Source: Leucobacter chromiireducens subsp. solipictus
Lineage (GTDB): Bacteria > Actinomycetota > Actinomycetes > Actinomycetales > Microbacteriaceae
Assembly: GCF_016758195.1 (NCBI RefSeq)
Contig: NZ_QYAC01000001.1
Span: 285,423-349,422 of the forward strand
Direction: 5' to 3'
DNA: 64,000 nt
The position numbers and the translations under genes were made by a program. Of this stretch, positions 38,058 to 47,316 are shown one piece after another. Below the pieces are notes generated by a model. The model saw only the letters and a program-made list of their open reading frames with translations. It ran no database searches and was not told the DNA's origin. Position 1 is the first letter of the stretch. The number at the start of each line of letters is the position of its first letter.

Positions 38058-38342
38058 CTACTTCTTCATGCGCTCGTAGACTTTCTTGCAGTCCGGGCAC
38101 ACGGGGAACTTCTCGGGATCCCGCGACGGCGTCCACTTCTTGCCGCAGAGCGCGCGGACCGGCTTCCCGGTCATCGCGGACTCCATGATCTTGTCCTTGG
38201 GCACGTAGTGCGAAAAACGCTCGTGGTCGCCGTCCTCGATCTGGGCGTCCTCGAGGAGTTTCTCGAGTTCCCGATCCAGCACGTCCGTGCCGCCCCCGGT
38301 CGTCCCGGAGCTGTGTGAGTCACCACGCGTAAAGATACCCAT
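38058..38342 (-). CDS. DUF3039 domain protein
   Basis: 94 residues with the conserved SHYVPKDKIMESAMTGKPV core, then LCGKKWTP and FPVCPDCKKVYERM, enough Cys for a zinc knuckle. Widespread in actinobacteria, function unknown. The ATG follows TAGAAT (38349-38354, minus strand) by 6 nt with no Shine-Dalgarno, so it is probably leaderless. Confidence 0.9.
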   Translation of the reverse strand: MGIFTRGDSHSSGTTGGGTDVLDRELEKLLEDAQIEDGDHERFSHYVPKDKIMESAMTGKPVRALCGKKWTPSRDPEKFPVCPDCKKVYERMKK

Positions 38343-38377
38343 GAGGCAATTCTACCCCCGCGCTCCGAAAACCGCGC

Positions 38378-39955
38378 CTAGTCGTAGACCTGGGTGACGC
38401 CGATCAGCTCGGGGCCACTGCGGTCGAAGATCCTGCCGCCCACAAAAATCCCGAGCAGGAGCACGAGCAGGCCATAACCGGCACCGAAGAGCAGTGCCCA
38501 CAGGTTCTCCCCGAGTTCGACGTCGACAATCGCCACCACGGAGACCCACACGGGCGGCACCGCGAGCCCGATCGCCGCGATCATCGAAAGCGTCTGCGCG
38601 AGGCCGGATCCCGAGCCGGACCACTGCGGCTGCACGAAGGGGCTGTCCCCCGGCCGCGTCGCGGGGTAGGGCATCAGCACCGAGAACACGCTCGACACCG
38701 CGTTCGAAACGAACAGGACGCCGAGGTTCATGCCGATCACCGCGGGCAACACCCGCCAGTCGCCCATGATCGTCACCGTCACGCTGGAGCCAATGAGCGC
38801 GAGCGGCACGCCGAGCAGCAGCACGGGTGCGAGCCGGCCCGCGCGATCCGCGGCGCCGCGAGTACCGCTCGCGACGTGCTCCCAGATCGCGGTCGAGTCC
38901 ATCGCCACGTCGTTGTGCTGCGACCAGCCCAGCAGGAGCAGGATCACGGGCAGTGGGACGAGCGCGAGCGGCCCGAGCGGGGCCCCCGCGACCCAGAAGG
39001 CCACGAGCATGAAGATCGGGGCGATGGGGATCGCGAACAGTGCCACGCGATAGCGCGGGTCCCGCGACCAGTAGGTGAGCAGTCGCGCCGCAATCGCGGG
39101 TGCCGGGCGTGCGGGGAAGCGTTCGAACCACCCGAGGCCGCTCCGCGCCACGCCCGGATCCAGGGGGCGTGCCACGCGCCGCAGGGACGCACCCACGACG
39201 AGGCTCCACACGAGCAGCAGCAGCAAGATCGCCGCGCCCACGATTGCGAGCCGCAGCATGGCGGCGGCGGGGTCACCGTCCGGGCCGGCTCCGAGCGCGA
39301 GCGCCGCGAACGGCGCACCAAACGGGGTCCATCCGAGTACCTCGGAGAAGTCTGACACCGCGGCAAAACCGTCGGTTCCGGCCGCGGCGGCGATCGCGAA
39401 CACCACGAGCGGCAACAGCGCGACGAGGAGCACCGCACCGATAGTGCGGACGAGCCCCTCGGCGCGATCGCCGACGAGGAGCTTGGCCAGCGCGGAGGTC
39501 ACGCGCGCGCTGCACACCGCGAGGACCGCGGCGAGCACCAGCGCAGCGGGGGCGAGCCACACGGGGTCGCGCCACTCCGGGCGCAACACGCCGAGCGCGA
39601 TCAGCCACACCGCGAGGAGGAAAAACGGCCAGCTGACGACCGTGGTGACGAGCAACGCGGTGCCGACCGACGCCGAGGATGCCGGCACCTGGCCGAACTG
39701 GCGCGGCTCTAAGTGCCCGCGGTGCGCAAAGAACGGGACCGCAAATATCGCGGCAAGAATGAGTGCGCCGAGACCGGTGTCCACGATCGCGCGCTCTGCC
39801 TGATTCGCAATCAGCATCTCGGGCAGCGCCGCGGCGAGCACGGCGACGGCGGCGAGGATCACGAACAGCAGCGCGGTGCGCAGCCCTCGTCCGAACGACC
39901 CCCGAAACGCGCCGCCGAGCAGCGCTACGCGGATTCGGAGGAGCCGTGCAACCAT
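38378..39955 (-). CDS. ABC transporter permease (multi-spanning membrane protein)
   Basis: 525 residues with about a dozen hydrophobic segments; it starts MVARLLRIRVALLGGAFRG and has no recognisable soluble domain. It is the membrane partner of the ATPase encoded just upstream: the ATG at 39955 lies 31 bp inside the ATPase gene's end, so they are translated together. The substrate is unknown; such pairs are exporters. The longer upstream reading is only the ATPase gene in another frame. Confidence 0.82.
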   Translation of the reverse strand: MVARLLRIRVALLGGAFRGSFGRGLRTALLFVILAAVAVLAAALPEMLIANQAERAIVDTGLGALILAAIFAVPFFAHRGHLEPRQFGQVPASSASVGTALLVTTVVSWPFFLLAVWLIALGVLRPEWRDPVWLAPAALVLAAVLAVCSARVTSALAKLLVGDRAEGLVRTIGAVLLVALLPLVVFAIAAAAGTDGFAAVSDFSEVLGWTPFGAPFAALALGAGPDGDPAAAMLRLAIVGAAILLLLLVWSLVVGASLRRVARPLDPGVARSGLGWFERFPARPAPAIAARLLTYWSRDPRYRVALFAIPIAPIFMLVAFWVAGAPLGPLALVPLPVILLLLGWSQHNDVAMDSTAIWEHVASGTRGAADRAGRLAPVLLLGVPLALIGSSVTVTIMGDWRVLPAVIGMNLGVLFVSNAVSSVFSVLMPYPATRPGDSPFVQPQWSGSGSGLAQTLSMIAAIGLAVPPVWVSVVAIVDVELGENLWALLFGAGYGLLVLLLGIFVGGRIFDRSGPELIGVTQVYD

Positions 39956-41202
39956 TCCAGGCCCTTCTGTGTATCGCTCAACCCGGTGAGCTGCGTGAAC
40001 CGTTCCTCCAGGCTGAGCCCGTCGCGGACGGCGTCGACCGTGCCCTGCGCGATGACGCTGCCGTCCACGATGATGGAGACGTGGTCGCACACGCGCTGGA
40101 TCAGGTCCAGGCTGTGGCTCGACATGACGACGCTGCCGCCCCCGGCCACGTACTTCTCCAGGATCTCGGTCACGTTTGCCGCGGACACCGGATCGATCGT
40201 CTCGAACGGCTCGTCGAGCACGAGGACCTCGGGGGCGTGAATCATGGCGCACGCGAGCGCGATCTTCTTCTGCATGCCCGCCGAGTAGTCAGACACGAGG
40301 CGCCCGAGCGCGGATTCGAGGCCGAAGGCCACCGCCAGCTCCGAGGAGCGCTGCGCCACCGCTGCCTCATCCACGCCGTGCAACACGCCGGAGTAGTACA
40401 GCAGCTGTGCGCCGGTGAGTCGATCAAACAGGCGCAGCCGATCCGGCAGCGAACCAATGAGGCGCTTCGCCGCGGGACCGTCGGTCCACACATCGACGCC
40501 GCTCACAGACACGCGCCCGGATGTGGGGCGCAGCAGGCCGCTGATCATCGAGAGGGTGGTTGTCTTTCCCGCACCATTCGGGCCGACGACGCCCGTGAAG
40601 GATCCCGCGTGGACCTCGATCGAGACCTCGTTCGCGGCGATCACGGAGCCGTAGGTCTTCGTGAGCATCTCGGTCCGGAGCACGATCGGGTTCTGCTGGG
40701 CGAGACGCCCACGCTCACGCGCGCGCACAACCGAGGGAACGGGGACCTGGATGCGACCGGTGCGCGGAGCCGCCGCGGGCTCGGGCGCGGCCGCCGGCTC
40801 GGGTGTCCGAGCGGGCGCGGGCGCGGCTGTCCGCGCGGGTTGGGGCGCCGACTCAGACGCCGCAGCCGGCACGGGCTCGGGCACCGGCTCAGACGCCGCG
40901 GCCGGCACGGGGGCGGCAGCCGGTGCTGCCTCAACCGTGCGCTCGGTCGCGGGAACCGGGGCGGCCACCGCAGTGTCCACATCGGCAGCCCCGTCGGGCC
41001 TCGCCTCGGATTCGGGTGTGGACACGGGGGCGTCAACGCGAGGCGTCACGGGCGGGACCGGTGCCCCGGCGGCGCGACTGGGTCGCACGCGGGAGGTCCC
41101 ACTCGAGGCGGATCCGAGGTCGCCCTCGGAAACCGGGACGCTCGACGTCGAGCTCTCGTGTGGCTCGGAATCGGGCACGGCTGAGGGGGTTACGGGCGGC
41201 AC
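39925..41202 (-). CDS. ABC transporter ATPase with long disordered N-terminus
   Basis: 425 residues. The first about 170 are Pro/Ala/Glu-rich low-complexity sequence. The ATPase domain follows: Walker A GPNGAGKTTT, signature YSAGMQKK, Walker B VLVLDEP, His switch SSHSLD. The domain is of the DrrA/CcmA multidrug or antibiotic exporter type. GTG 41202 lies 7 nt after a TAAATT -10 box with no Shine-Dalgarno. It diverges from the TagG-like permease over only 75 bp. Confidence 0.88.
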   Translation of the reverse strand: MPPVTPSAVPDSEPHESSTSSVPVSEGDLGSASSGTSRVRPSRAAGAPVPPVTPRVDAPVSTPESEARPDGAADVDTAVAAPVPATERTVEAAPAAAPVPAAASEPVPEPVPAAASESAPQPARTAAPAPARTPEPAAAPEPAAAPRTGRIQVPVPSVVRARERGRLAQQNPIVLRTEMLTKTYGSVIAANEVSIEVHAGSFTGVVGPNGAGKTTTLSMISGLLRPTSGRVSVSGVDVWTDGPAAKRLIGSLPDRLRLFDRLTGAQLLYYSGVLHGVDEAAVAQRSSELAVAFGLESALGRLVSDYSAGMQKKIALACAMIHAPEVLVLDEPFETIDPVSAANVTEILEKYVAGGGSVVMSSHSLDLIQRVCDHVSIIVDGSVIAQGTVDAVRDGLSLEERFTQLTGLSDTQKGLEWLHGSSESA

Positions 41203-41277
41203 ACCGTCTAATTTATCAAATAGTTGCGCTCGGAGCGTATGCGCGCCGGGAATCGCAGAAACCGGCAGAATAGCGGT

Positions 41278-42060
41278 GTGACTTCCGCATCCAGATCGCA
41301 GCGCTCCAGCGCGTGGTCATCCCTGTGGCTCCTCACCCGTCGTGACCTGAAGGTGCGGTACTCCACCTCACTCTTGGGATACCTGTGGTCGATCCTCGAC
41401 CCGCTCCTGATGAGCCTGATCTACTGGTTCGTCTTTACTCAGGTATTCACACGCTCGGTGGGCGAGTCTCCCTACATCGTGTTTCTGTTGACCGCCCTGC
41501 TGCCGTGGGTCTGGTTCACGGGGGCGGTCTCCGACTCGACGCGCGCGTTCCTCCGCGATGTGAAGCTCGTGCGATCCGTCGCGCTGCCGCACTGGATCTG
41601 GGTGGGCCGGATCGTCTGCTCAAAGGGCGTGGAGTTCCTCCTGAGCCTCCCCGTGCTCGTGGTCTTCGCGGTGTTTTCGGGGGCGACGGTCGGCTGGGGC
41701 CTCCTCCTGTTCCCGCTCGCGGTGGTGCTGCTCGCGGCGCTCATTCTCGGGATCGGCCTGATCGTGGCCCCGCTCGTCGTGTTCTTCCGCGATCTCGAGC
41801 GCGCGGTGAAGCTCATCATTCGCGTCGCGTTCTACGCCTCGCCCATCATCTACGGGGCCGCGGATCTGCCGGCGTTCGCGCAGCCGCTCGCGTGGCTCAA
41901 TCCGCTGTCGGGAATCTTCGCGCTGTTCCGCGCCGGGTTCTTCCCGGATCAGTTGAATTGGACGCTCGTGGGGGCGTCCACGGTGATGACGCTCGTGCTC
42001 CTCGGGGTCGGCGTGCTCGTGTTCCGACGCACCATCGGTGGCGTCCTGAAGGAGTTGTGA
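41278..42060 (+). CDS. TagG/Wzm-like polysaccharide export permease
   Basis: Membrane half of an ABC-2 exporter for a lipid-linked polymer (teichoic acid or O-antigen type). 260 residues with six hydrophobic segments; LLTRRDLKVRYSTSLLGYLWSILDP and YASPIIY are typical. Works with the ATPase at 42062. GTG 41278 comes 6 nt after a CAGAAT -10-like box without a Shine-Dalgarno. Confidence 0.88.
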   Translation: MTSASRSQRSSAWSSLWLLTRRDLKVRYSTSLLGYLWSILDPLLMSLIYWFVFTQVFTRSVGESPYIVFLLTALLPWVWFTGAVSDSTRAFLRDVKLVRSVALPHWIWVGRIVCSKGVEFLLSLPVLVVFAVFSGATVGWGLLLFPLAVVLLAALILGIGLIVAPLVVFFRDLERAVKLIIRVAFYASPIIYGAADLPAFAQPLAWLNPLSGIFALFRAGFFPDQLNWTLVGASTVMTLVLLGVGVLVFRRTIGGVLKEL

Positions 42061-42061
42061 C

Positions 42062-42841
42062 GTGACAGAACCCACTGCATCCCCCGCCCCCGCAGCCGCC
42101 TCCCCCGAACCGCTCATCACGGCCTCGGGTCTCGGCGTCCGGTTCCGCCGCAATCGCGGCTCGCGGCGCAGCTTTAAGGACCTGTTCGCGAGCCGCGCGC
42201 GGCGCACGCGGCAGGGCGAGTTCTGGGCGCTGCGCGACGTGTCGTTCACCGTGGTCCCGGGCGAAGCCATCGGGGTCGTCGGCCGCAACGGGCAGGGAAA
42301 GTCGACGCTGCTGAAGCTCGTCGCCCGGGTCCTGTTCCCCGACGAGGGCCGCGTCACCGTGCACGGCGGCGTGGCCCCGCTCATCGAGATCACCGGCGGC
42401 TTCGTGGGCGATCTCACCGTGCGCGACAACGTGCAGCTCACGGGCGGTCTGCACGGCCTCAGCAAACAGGAGATCGCGGAGCGGTTCGACTCGATCATCG
42501 AGTTTGCGGGGGCCGAGGACGTCATCGACACCCCGTTCAAGCACCTGTCGAGTGGCATGAAGGTGCGCGTGGCCTTCTCGGTCGTTTCGCAGCTCGATGA
42601 GCCCGTGCTGCTGGTCGACGAGGTGCTCGCGGTGGGCGACAAAGCGTTCCGCGCGAAGTGCTATCGCCGAATCGAGGAGTTGCTCGCCGAGGGCAAGACG
42701 CTGTTTCTCGTGTCGCACAATGAGCGCGATCTGCGCCGCTTCTGCACGCGCGGGCTGTACCTGAACGGCGGCCGACTCGTGCTCGACGGACCCATCGACG
42801 AGGTGGTGGATCGCTACAACGCCGACCACCCTGCGGAGTAG
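42062..42841 (+). CDS. TagH/Wzt-like polysaccharide export ATPase
   Basis: 259 residues. Walker A GRNGQGKST, signature LSSGMKVRV, Walker B LLVDEVLAVGD, all typical of polymer-exporting ABC-2 ATPases. A long FKDLFASRARRTRQ loop precedes WALRDVSF, as in TagH. It starts 2 nt after the permease stop with AAGGAG in the end of that gene. Confidence 0.9.
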   Translation: MTEPTASPAPAAASPEPLITASGLGVRFRRNRGSRRSFKDLFASRARRTRQGEFWALRDVSFTVVPGEAIGVVGRNGQGKSTLLKLVARVLFPDEGRVTVHGGVAPLIEITGGFVGDLTVRDNVQLTGGLHGLSKQEIAERFDSIIEFAGAEDVIDTPFKHLSSGMKVRVAFSVVSQLDEPVLLVDEVLAVGDKAFRAKCYRRIEELLAEGKTLFLVSHNERDLRRFCTRGLYLNGGRLVLDGPIDEVVDRYNADHPAE

Positions 42842-42877
42842 CCGGGGCCGGGCAACGCCCTTCGCCGCGCGCAGTGA

Positions 42878-44101
42878 CTAGCCGCGCGCCCGCCAGGTGT
42901 CGGCCCGAGCCAGCAGTTCCTCGATGGCGGCGTGGAAGCGGCGGGTGGGCGCACCGGGTGTCGTATCGCCGAAGTATCGCTGCGACCAGGTTCCGAGCCG
43001 TTCGCGTGCCGCGTCGTCCTGGATCACCCGGTCGGTGACGGCGACGGCGTCGTCGAGGTCACCGACGGAAAGCCACTCGCAGACGCTGAGGTAGCCCCCC
43101 TCGTCCACCGCGGCCTCGGGAGCCACGGGCCGGGTCACCATGAGGGGTTTCCCCGTCGCCAGCCGGTCGTAGACCATCGCGGAAATATCGCAGATCGCGA
43201 GGTCCGGGAGCGACAGCTGCCAGCCGAGCACGGGCGATTCGTCGTAGACGTGCTGCGCGCCCGGGTCGCGGCGGTTCGCCTCGGCGATCGCCGCAATGAT
43301 TCGTTCGTTCGCGGCACCGAACTCGGCGTCGACGACTCCGCTGCGCGGGTGCGGCCGGTAGACGACGCGGTGACGTCCCGACGCAAGCAGGGCGGTAACG
43401 AGGCGCTCCCCGTGCGTGGCGACGGAGCCGTAGCTCGCGGCCGGACGGTCTCCCTCCCAGGTCGGCGCGTAGAACACCACGGTGCGCTCGTCGGGCGCAA
43501 AGGGCGGCTGCCCGCCCAGGTGATCGGCCTGCGGGCGACCGATGGCCATGGTCCGGGTGTCAACGTCGTAGTCCCACAGCGCGGCGCTCAGCCGCGCGCG
43601 CGCCGCGTCGCCGGCAACCAGGGCGTAATCGTACGCCTTGTGCTGGTTGCTGGTCATGTACATCTTGTCGCTCTCGCCGTGATTGACGAACACGTGCCAG
43701 CGCTGCCCGTACCGCATCATCTGGAAGTTGCGCGTGTTCTGGTTGACGTACAGGATCACGTCGAGCGGCTGCTCCTCGATCGTCCGCTCCAGGTCGGTCA
43801 CCTTCTGCGCGAAGGCCACGTCGAGCCCGCTCTCGCGCATCAGCTGACGCGCTCCGGCCGCGTTGCGCGCCAGCACGAGCACCGGGTGCGTCTTCGAGAG
43901 CTCCTGGAGCGGGGCGTACCACCGCCGCATTTGGTAGATGTTGACGTCGCTGTCGGCGAAGTACACACCAACCCGGTAGCGCTGCTCGGGAAGCGGCCCG
44001 CGCTCCTGCAGCATGGCGCGGAGTTCGAAATACGCGCGACGCCCCTTGAGTACGCGCTTTGCCAGCTTGACCGCGCGTTTCGTATCCTTCGCCAGTTGCA
44101 T
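42878..44101 (-). CDS. CDP-glycerol glycerophosphotransferase-like protein
   Basis: 407 residues of the TagB/TagF family, which transfers glycerol-phosphate to a polyprenyl-linked teichoic-acid primer. Motifs: FVNHGESDK, VVFYAPTWEGDRPAA, VYRPHPRSG and LAICDISAMVYDRLATGKPL, which replaces the TDYSS motif of classical members. Amphipathic basic N-terminus for membrane contact. Faces the export pair and diverges from the glycosyltransferase at 44162, so it belongs to an envelope-polymer locus. Confidence 0.85.
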   Translation of the reverse strand: MQLAKDTKRAVKLAKRVLKGRRAYFELRAMLQERGPLPEQRYRVGVYFADSDVNIYQMRRWYAPLQELSKTHPVLVLARNAAGARQLMRESGLDVAFAQKVTDLERTIEEQPLDVILYVNQNTRNFQMMRYGQRWHVFVNHGESDKMYMTSNQHKAYDYALVAGDAARARLSAALWDYDVDTRTMAIGRPQADHLGGQPPFAPDERTVVFYAPTWEGDRPAASYGSVATHGERLVTALLASGRHRVVYRPHPRSGVVDAEFGAANERIIAAIAEANRRDPGAQHVYDESPVLGWQLSLPDLAICDISAMVYDRLATGKPLMVTRPVAPEAAVDEGGYLSVCEWLSVGDLDDAVAVTDRVIQDDAARERLGTWSQRYFGDTTPGAPTRRFHAAIEELLARADTWRARG

Positions 44102-44161
44102 CCCTCCAGGATAGCGCCGTGCACTCGGGAGTCGCCGCGACGCGTGTGGGAGGATCGTGGG

Positions 44162-45205
44162 GTGCAGCTGCCCCCACTCCCCGAACGTCCCGCCGTGAGC
44201 TTTGTCATGCCCGTGTTAAACGAGGAGGGCTTTCTGGAATCCGCGGTGCGCACGATCCTTGCCCAGGACTACGCGGGCGAGAAGGAGATCGTGCTGGCGC
44301 TCGGCCCGTCCACCGACGCGAGCGACGCGATTGCGGCGCGGCTCGCGGCGGAGGACCCCCGCGTACGCCTCGTCGCGAATCCCGAACGGGACATCCCCGC
44401 GGGATTGAACCACGCGATCGCCGCGAGCCGCCACCCGGTGATCATCCGGGTGGACGCGCACTCGGAGCTGACACCGGACTACACGAGGCTCGGGATCGCC
44501 GCGCTCGCGCGCACCGGCGCGGCGAACGTGGGCGGGATCATGCGGGCCGCCGGGCGCGGGAACGTCCAGCGCGCCATCGCGCGCGGCTATAACAGCCCCT
44601 ACGGGCTCGGCGGCGGCGCGTACCACGGCGACGGCGTTCCCGGCGAGGCCGAGTCCGCCTACCTCGGCATCTTCCGGCGGGAGGCCATCGAGGCGGTGGG
44701 TGGCTACGATCCCACGATCTTGCGCGGTGAGGACTGGGAACTGAACCTCCGGATCCGGCGCGCGGGCTACACCGTCTGGTTCGAGCCGTCCCTCGGCGTG
44801 ACCTACTGGCCGCGGGCGAGCCTCGGCGATCTGGCCCGGCAGTTTTTTGCGACCGGAACCTGGCGCGCGGTGCTGGTGCGCCGCTACGGTCGCGCGAATC
44901 CGTGGCGATTCTTCGCTCCGGGCGCACTGGTGCTGGGGCTCGCGGTGAGTGTGATCGCGCTCGCGCTGCTCGTCACCGGGGTGCTCCCCTGGGCCTCGGC
45001 GTGGCCGGTCCTACTCACCCCCGCGGCCCTCTACCTGCTCGGGATCCTGTTCGCGGTCGCGCGGATCCCGGAGCAGCACGGGATCGCCGACCGGCTCCTC
45101 ACGGGCGCCACGCTCATCACCATGCACCTGAGTTGGGGCGCCGGGTTCCTCCGGGGCATCACGTTCGGTGGCGGGCGCGTCGTGGACCGTTCCCGCATCG
45201 GCTAG
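44162..45205 (+). CDS. family 2 glycosyltransferase with C-terminal membrane anchor
   Basis: 347 residues. GT2 fold: VSFVMPVLNEEGFLESAVRTI, then RVDAHSEL as the DxD site, GGYDPTILRGEDWELNLR as the ED motif. Two or three hydrophobic segments follow (ALVLGLAVSVIALALLVTGV and PVLLTPAALYLLGIL). Similar to succinoglycan- or polymer-assembly transferases. GTG 44162 has GGAGG about 8 nt before it. Longer readings upstream are antisense to the neighbouring gene. Confidence 0.88.
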   Translation: MQLPPLPERPAVSFVMPVLNEEGFLESAVRTILAQDYAGEKEIVLALGPSTDASDAIAARLAAEDPRVRLVANPERDIPAGLNHAIAASRHPVIIRVDAHSELTPDYTRLGIAALARTGAANVGGIMRAAGRGNVQRAIARGYNSPYGLGGGAYHGDGVPGEAESAYLGIFRREAIEAVGGYDPTILRGEDWELNLRIRRAGYTVWFEPSLGVTYWPRASLGDLARQFFATGTWRAVLVRRYGRANPWRFFAPGALVLGLAVSVIALALLVTGVLPWASAWPVLLTPAALYLLGILFAVARIPEQHGIADRLLTGATLITMHLSWGAGFLRGITFGGGRVVDRSRIG

Positions 45206-45239
45206 GCCCGTCCGCTGCAACACGCAACACGCAACACAG

Positions 45240-45301
45240 CGGAGATCCTGCGGCATTCCCCGGATTTCGCGAAAAATCTCCTCGATCTCCGTGGATCTCC
45301 G
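45240..45301. repeat. inverted repeat in the GT2/Lrp intergenic region
   Basis: CGGAGATCC (45240-45248) and GGATCTCCG (45293-45301) are 9-bp inverted copies 44 bp apart. TTTCGCGAAA (45265-45274) is a 10-bp palindrome between them. Just before lie three GCAACAC copies in tandem. This may be a weak bidirectional terminator; nothing else is seen in this gap of 154 bp. Confidence 0.4.
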
Positions 45302-45359
45302 AGGTGTTGAGTGACGGGTGTGCGCGCGGAGTTCGGTCGCCGCTCGAGTCGAATCGGCG

Positions 45360-45839
45360 CTAGTGCCGGATCGGCCCGTCCCCCGTGCCGAGCAGGCCGG
45401 TCACGCGGTAGGGAATCACCTCGCGCAGGAACAGGCTCGTTGAGGTGCGGTTGATGCCGGGGCAGAGCCGGATCTCCTCGCTCACGCGATAGAGATCGTC
45501 GGGATCCTTCGCGACCACGCGCAGCAGCAGGTCCGTGCTGCCGGCCGGGGCGAAGCACTCGAGCACCTCGGGGATGTCCGCGAGGGCGGCGACGGCCTCA
45601 GAGATCAGATGCTGATCCAGTTCGACCTGCACGCTCGCCCCCACGGGCCGCCCCAGCGCGGCGGGCGATACTCGGGCGCTGTGGGCGCGCAGCGCCCCCG
45701 ATGCGGCAAGCTTTTCGAGCCGTGCCTGCACCGTGCCCCGCGCGAGCCCCAGCCGTTGTGCGACCATCGCGGTCGGCATTCGCGCATCGTGGTCGAGCTC
45801 GCGGAGGATCCGCCGGTCGGTTGCGTCTAGATCGCTCAT
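45360..45839 (-). CDS. Lrp/AsnC family regulator
   Basis: 159 residues: winged-helix HTH (TDRRILRELDHDARMPTAMV, then AQRLGLARGTVQARLEKL) and a RAM ligand-binding domain (LECFAPAGSTDLLLRVVAKD). The ATG at 45839 follows a weak AAAG. It diverges from the MFS gene at 46053, and by family habit probably controls it; the ligand is likely an amino acid. A TATGAT -10 is at 45878-45883 on the minus strand. Confidence 0.92.
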   Translation of the reverse strand: MSDLDATDRRILRELDHDARMPTAMVAQRLGLARGTVQARLEKLAASGALRAHSARVSPAALGRPVGASVQVELDQHLISEAVAALADIPEVLECFAPAGSTDLLLRVVAKDPDDLYRVSEEIRLCPGINRTSTSLFLREVIPYRVTGLLGTGDGPIRH

Positions 45840-45840
45840 T

Positions 45841-45912
45841 TTGCACGCTTTCTGCTGGATCAACAACTCTCAAACCCATCATATTGCACAATTCAAATGA
45901 AACCTCTTGCAC
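45841..45912. promoter_or_regulatory. TTGCAC repeats and -10 box in the Lrp/MFS control region
   Basis: TTGCAC occurs at 45841, 45884 and 45907; the last two are 23 bp apart, about two helical turns, flanking the Lrp TATGAT (-10). Lrp proteins bind as oligomers to phased sites, so an autoregulatory role is plausible. Confidence 0.35.
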
Positions 45913-45941
45913 GGATCGCGCGATCCTGACTCAATGGTGTC

Positions 45942-45970
45942 TTGGGACGCGGTCAGTGCGTCCGTATACT
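45942..45970 (+). promoter_or_regulatory. promoter of the MFS gene
   Basis: TTGGGA (45942-45947), 17-bp spacer, TATACT (45965-45970). The leader is about 75 nt, ending in an AAGGAGA Shine-Dalgarno before ATG 46053. Confidence 0.65.
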
Positions 45971-46052
45971 CAGCAAGAACACCGTTGCCGCCACACCCGG
46001 CGGACGCGGACGGTTACGCCCCACAAGGGCACGCCCACCCAAGGAGAACGCC

Positions 46053-47306
46053 ATGAGCGTCGCCCGTACCCACGTGCACCCCACCTTCACCGAGGTCGCC
46101 ACCCCGACCCAGGTCCGCCCGAGAACACGCATCGCACTGACCGCCCTGACGCTCTTCACGCTGCTGGTCAGCGCGAATCTCGCCACTCCCCTGTTCCCGC
46201 TGCTGGAACTCCGGCTCCACATCTCTGCGCTCGGCACCACGCTCGCCTTCTCCAGCTATGTGTTGAGCCTCATCGTCGGGCTGATCGTGTTCCGCCGATT
46301 CGCCGATACCGTGAACCGGCGCACCGTGCTCGTCACCGCGCTCGCGGTCACCGCACTCGGCACGCTGGCCCTCGCATTCGCGCCGAGCCTCGGCTGGTTC
46401 TGCCTCGCCCGCGCCGCCCAGGGAGCCGCAATTGCCTGCGCCACCGGCACCGCCTCGGGAGCGCTGCGCGCGCTGCTCCCGGAACGGCCGGCGCTCGTCG
46501 GGCGACTGACGCTCCTCGCGAGCTCCGGCGGGGTGGCGGCCGGCCCCATCATCGGCGGTGCCCTCTCCCAGGGCGCGGCACCGCTCACCACCCCATTCGT
46601 GACCCTCGCGATCGCGCTCGCCACGCTGATCCCCGCGATCCTGCTCATCGCCCCGCACGAGCTCTGCCGCCCCACCCGGACCCCGGCCCCCATCGCGCTC
46701 GCCGACGCCCCGCCGCGCGTGCCGCGCCTGGATCGTCGCCGGGGCCGGCAGTCCCCCGCGGCCCTGCGCGCGTTCCGCGTCGCCGCGGCGACCGGCTTTC
46801 TGAGCTTCACCGTGTTCGGCTTCTGTCTCTCGCTCGCTCCGTCCTATTTCGCCGACCTCGTGGGCACCGACTCGCGCCCGCTGATCGGCCTCCTCGCCGC
46901 GCTCACCCTCGGGGCATCCGCCCTGACCCAGCTCCTGCCATTGCGCGGCGCCTGGCGGCTCCCCGTGGGACTCGGCACGCTCGCGCTCGCACTGCTGGGC
47001 ATCGCCGCCGCGGGCGCACTCGGCAGCCCGGCCGTGCTCGTGGTCGCGAGCCTCCTCGCCGGCGTGGGTCAGGGCACCGCGTTCCAGGCCGCGTTCACCG
47101 CAGCCACCGCCGCCGTCGACCCGGACCACCACGCGTCGACCGTCAGCGCAATCTACACGGTGACCTACCTCGGCAGCGCCCTGCCCGTGCTCGCGCTCGG
47201 GCTCCTCGCGGAGCGGCTCGGCCTCGCGAGCGCGGTCACCGTGTTCGCGCTCGCGACCGCACTCGCGTGCGCCGTGCTTGCGGTCGCCGCGCGTCGGCGA
47301 ACCTGA
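46053..47306 (+). CDS. MFS transporter
   Basis: 417 residues with twelve likely membrane helices; [23 protein letters not shown] motif C between helices 4 and 5 marks a drug:H+ antiporter type. [13 protein letters not shown] is the loop 2-3 motif A. AAGGAGA stands before the ATG at 46053. Regulated probably by the divergent Lrp gene. Its substrate is unknown (amino-acid or drug efflux possible). It converges on the GntR gene with a 10-bp gap and no obvious terminator. Confidence 0.87.
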   Translation: MSVARTHVHPTFTEVATPTQVRPRTRIALTALTLFTLLVSANLATPLFPLLELRLHISALGTTLAFSSYVLSLIVGLIVFRRFADTVNRRTVLVTALAVTALGTLALAFAPSLGWFCLARAAQGAAIACATGTASGALRALLPERPALVGRLTLLASSGGVAAGPIIGGALSQGAAPLTTPFVTLAIALATLIPAILLIAPHELCRPTRTPAPIALADAPPRVPRLDRRRGRQSPAALRAFRVAAATGFLSFTVFGFCLSLAPSYFADLVGTDSRPLIGLLAALTLGASALTQLLPLRGAWRLPVGLGTLALALLGIAAAGALGSPAVLVVASLLAGVGQGTAFQAAFTAATAAVDPDHHASTVSAIYTVTYLGSALPVLALGLLAERLGLASAVTVFALATALACAVLAVAARRRT

Positions 47307-47316
47307 CGCCGCCCGG

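Noticed and set aside
42932..45205. A 757-codon version of the family 2 glycosyltransferase
   Set aside because: The first 400 codons are antisense to the glycerophosphotransferase-like gene; the GT2 motif begins just after GTG 44162.
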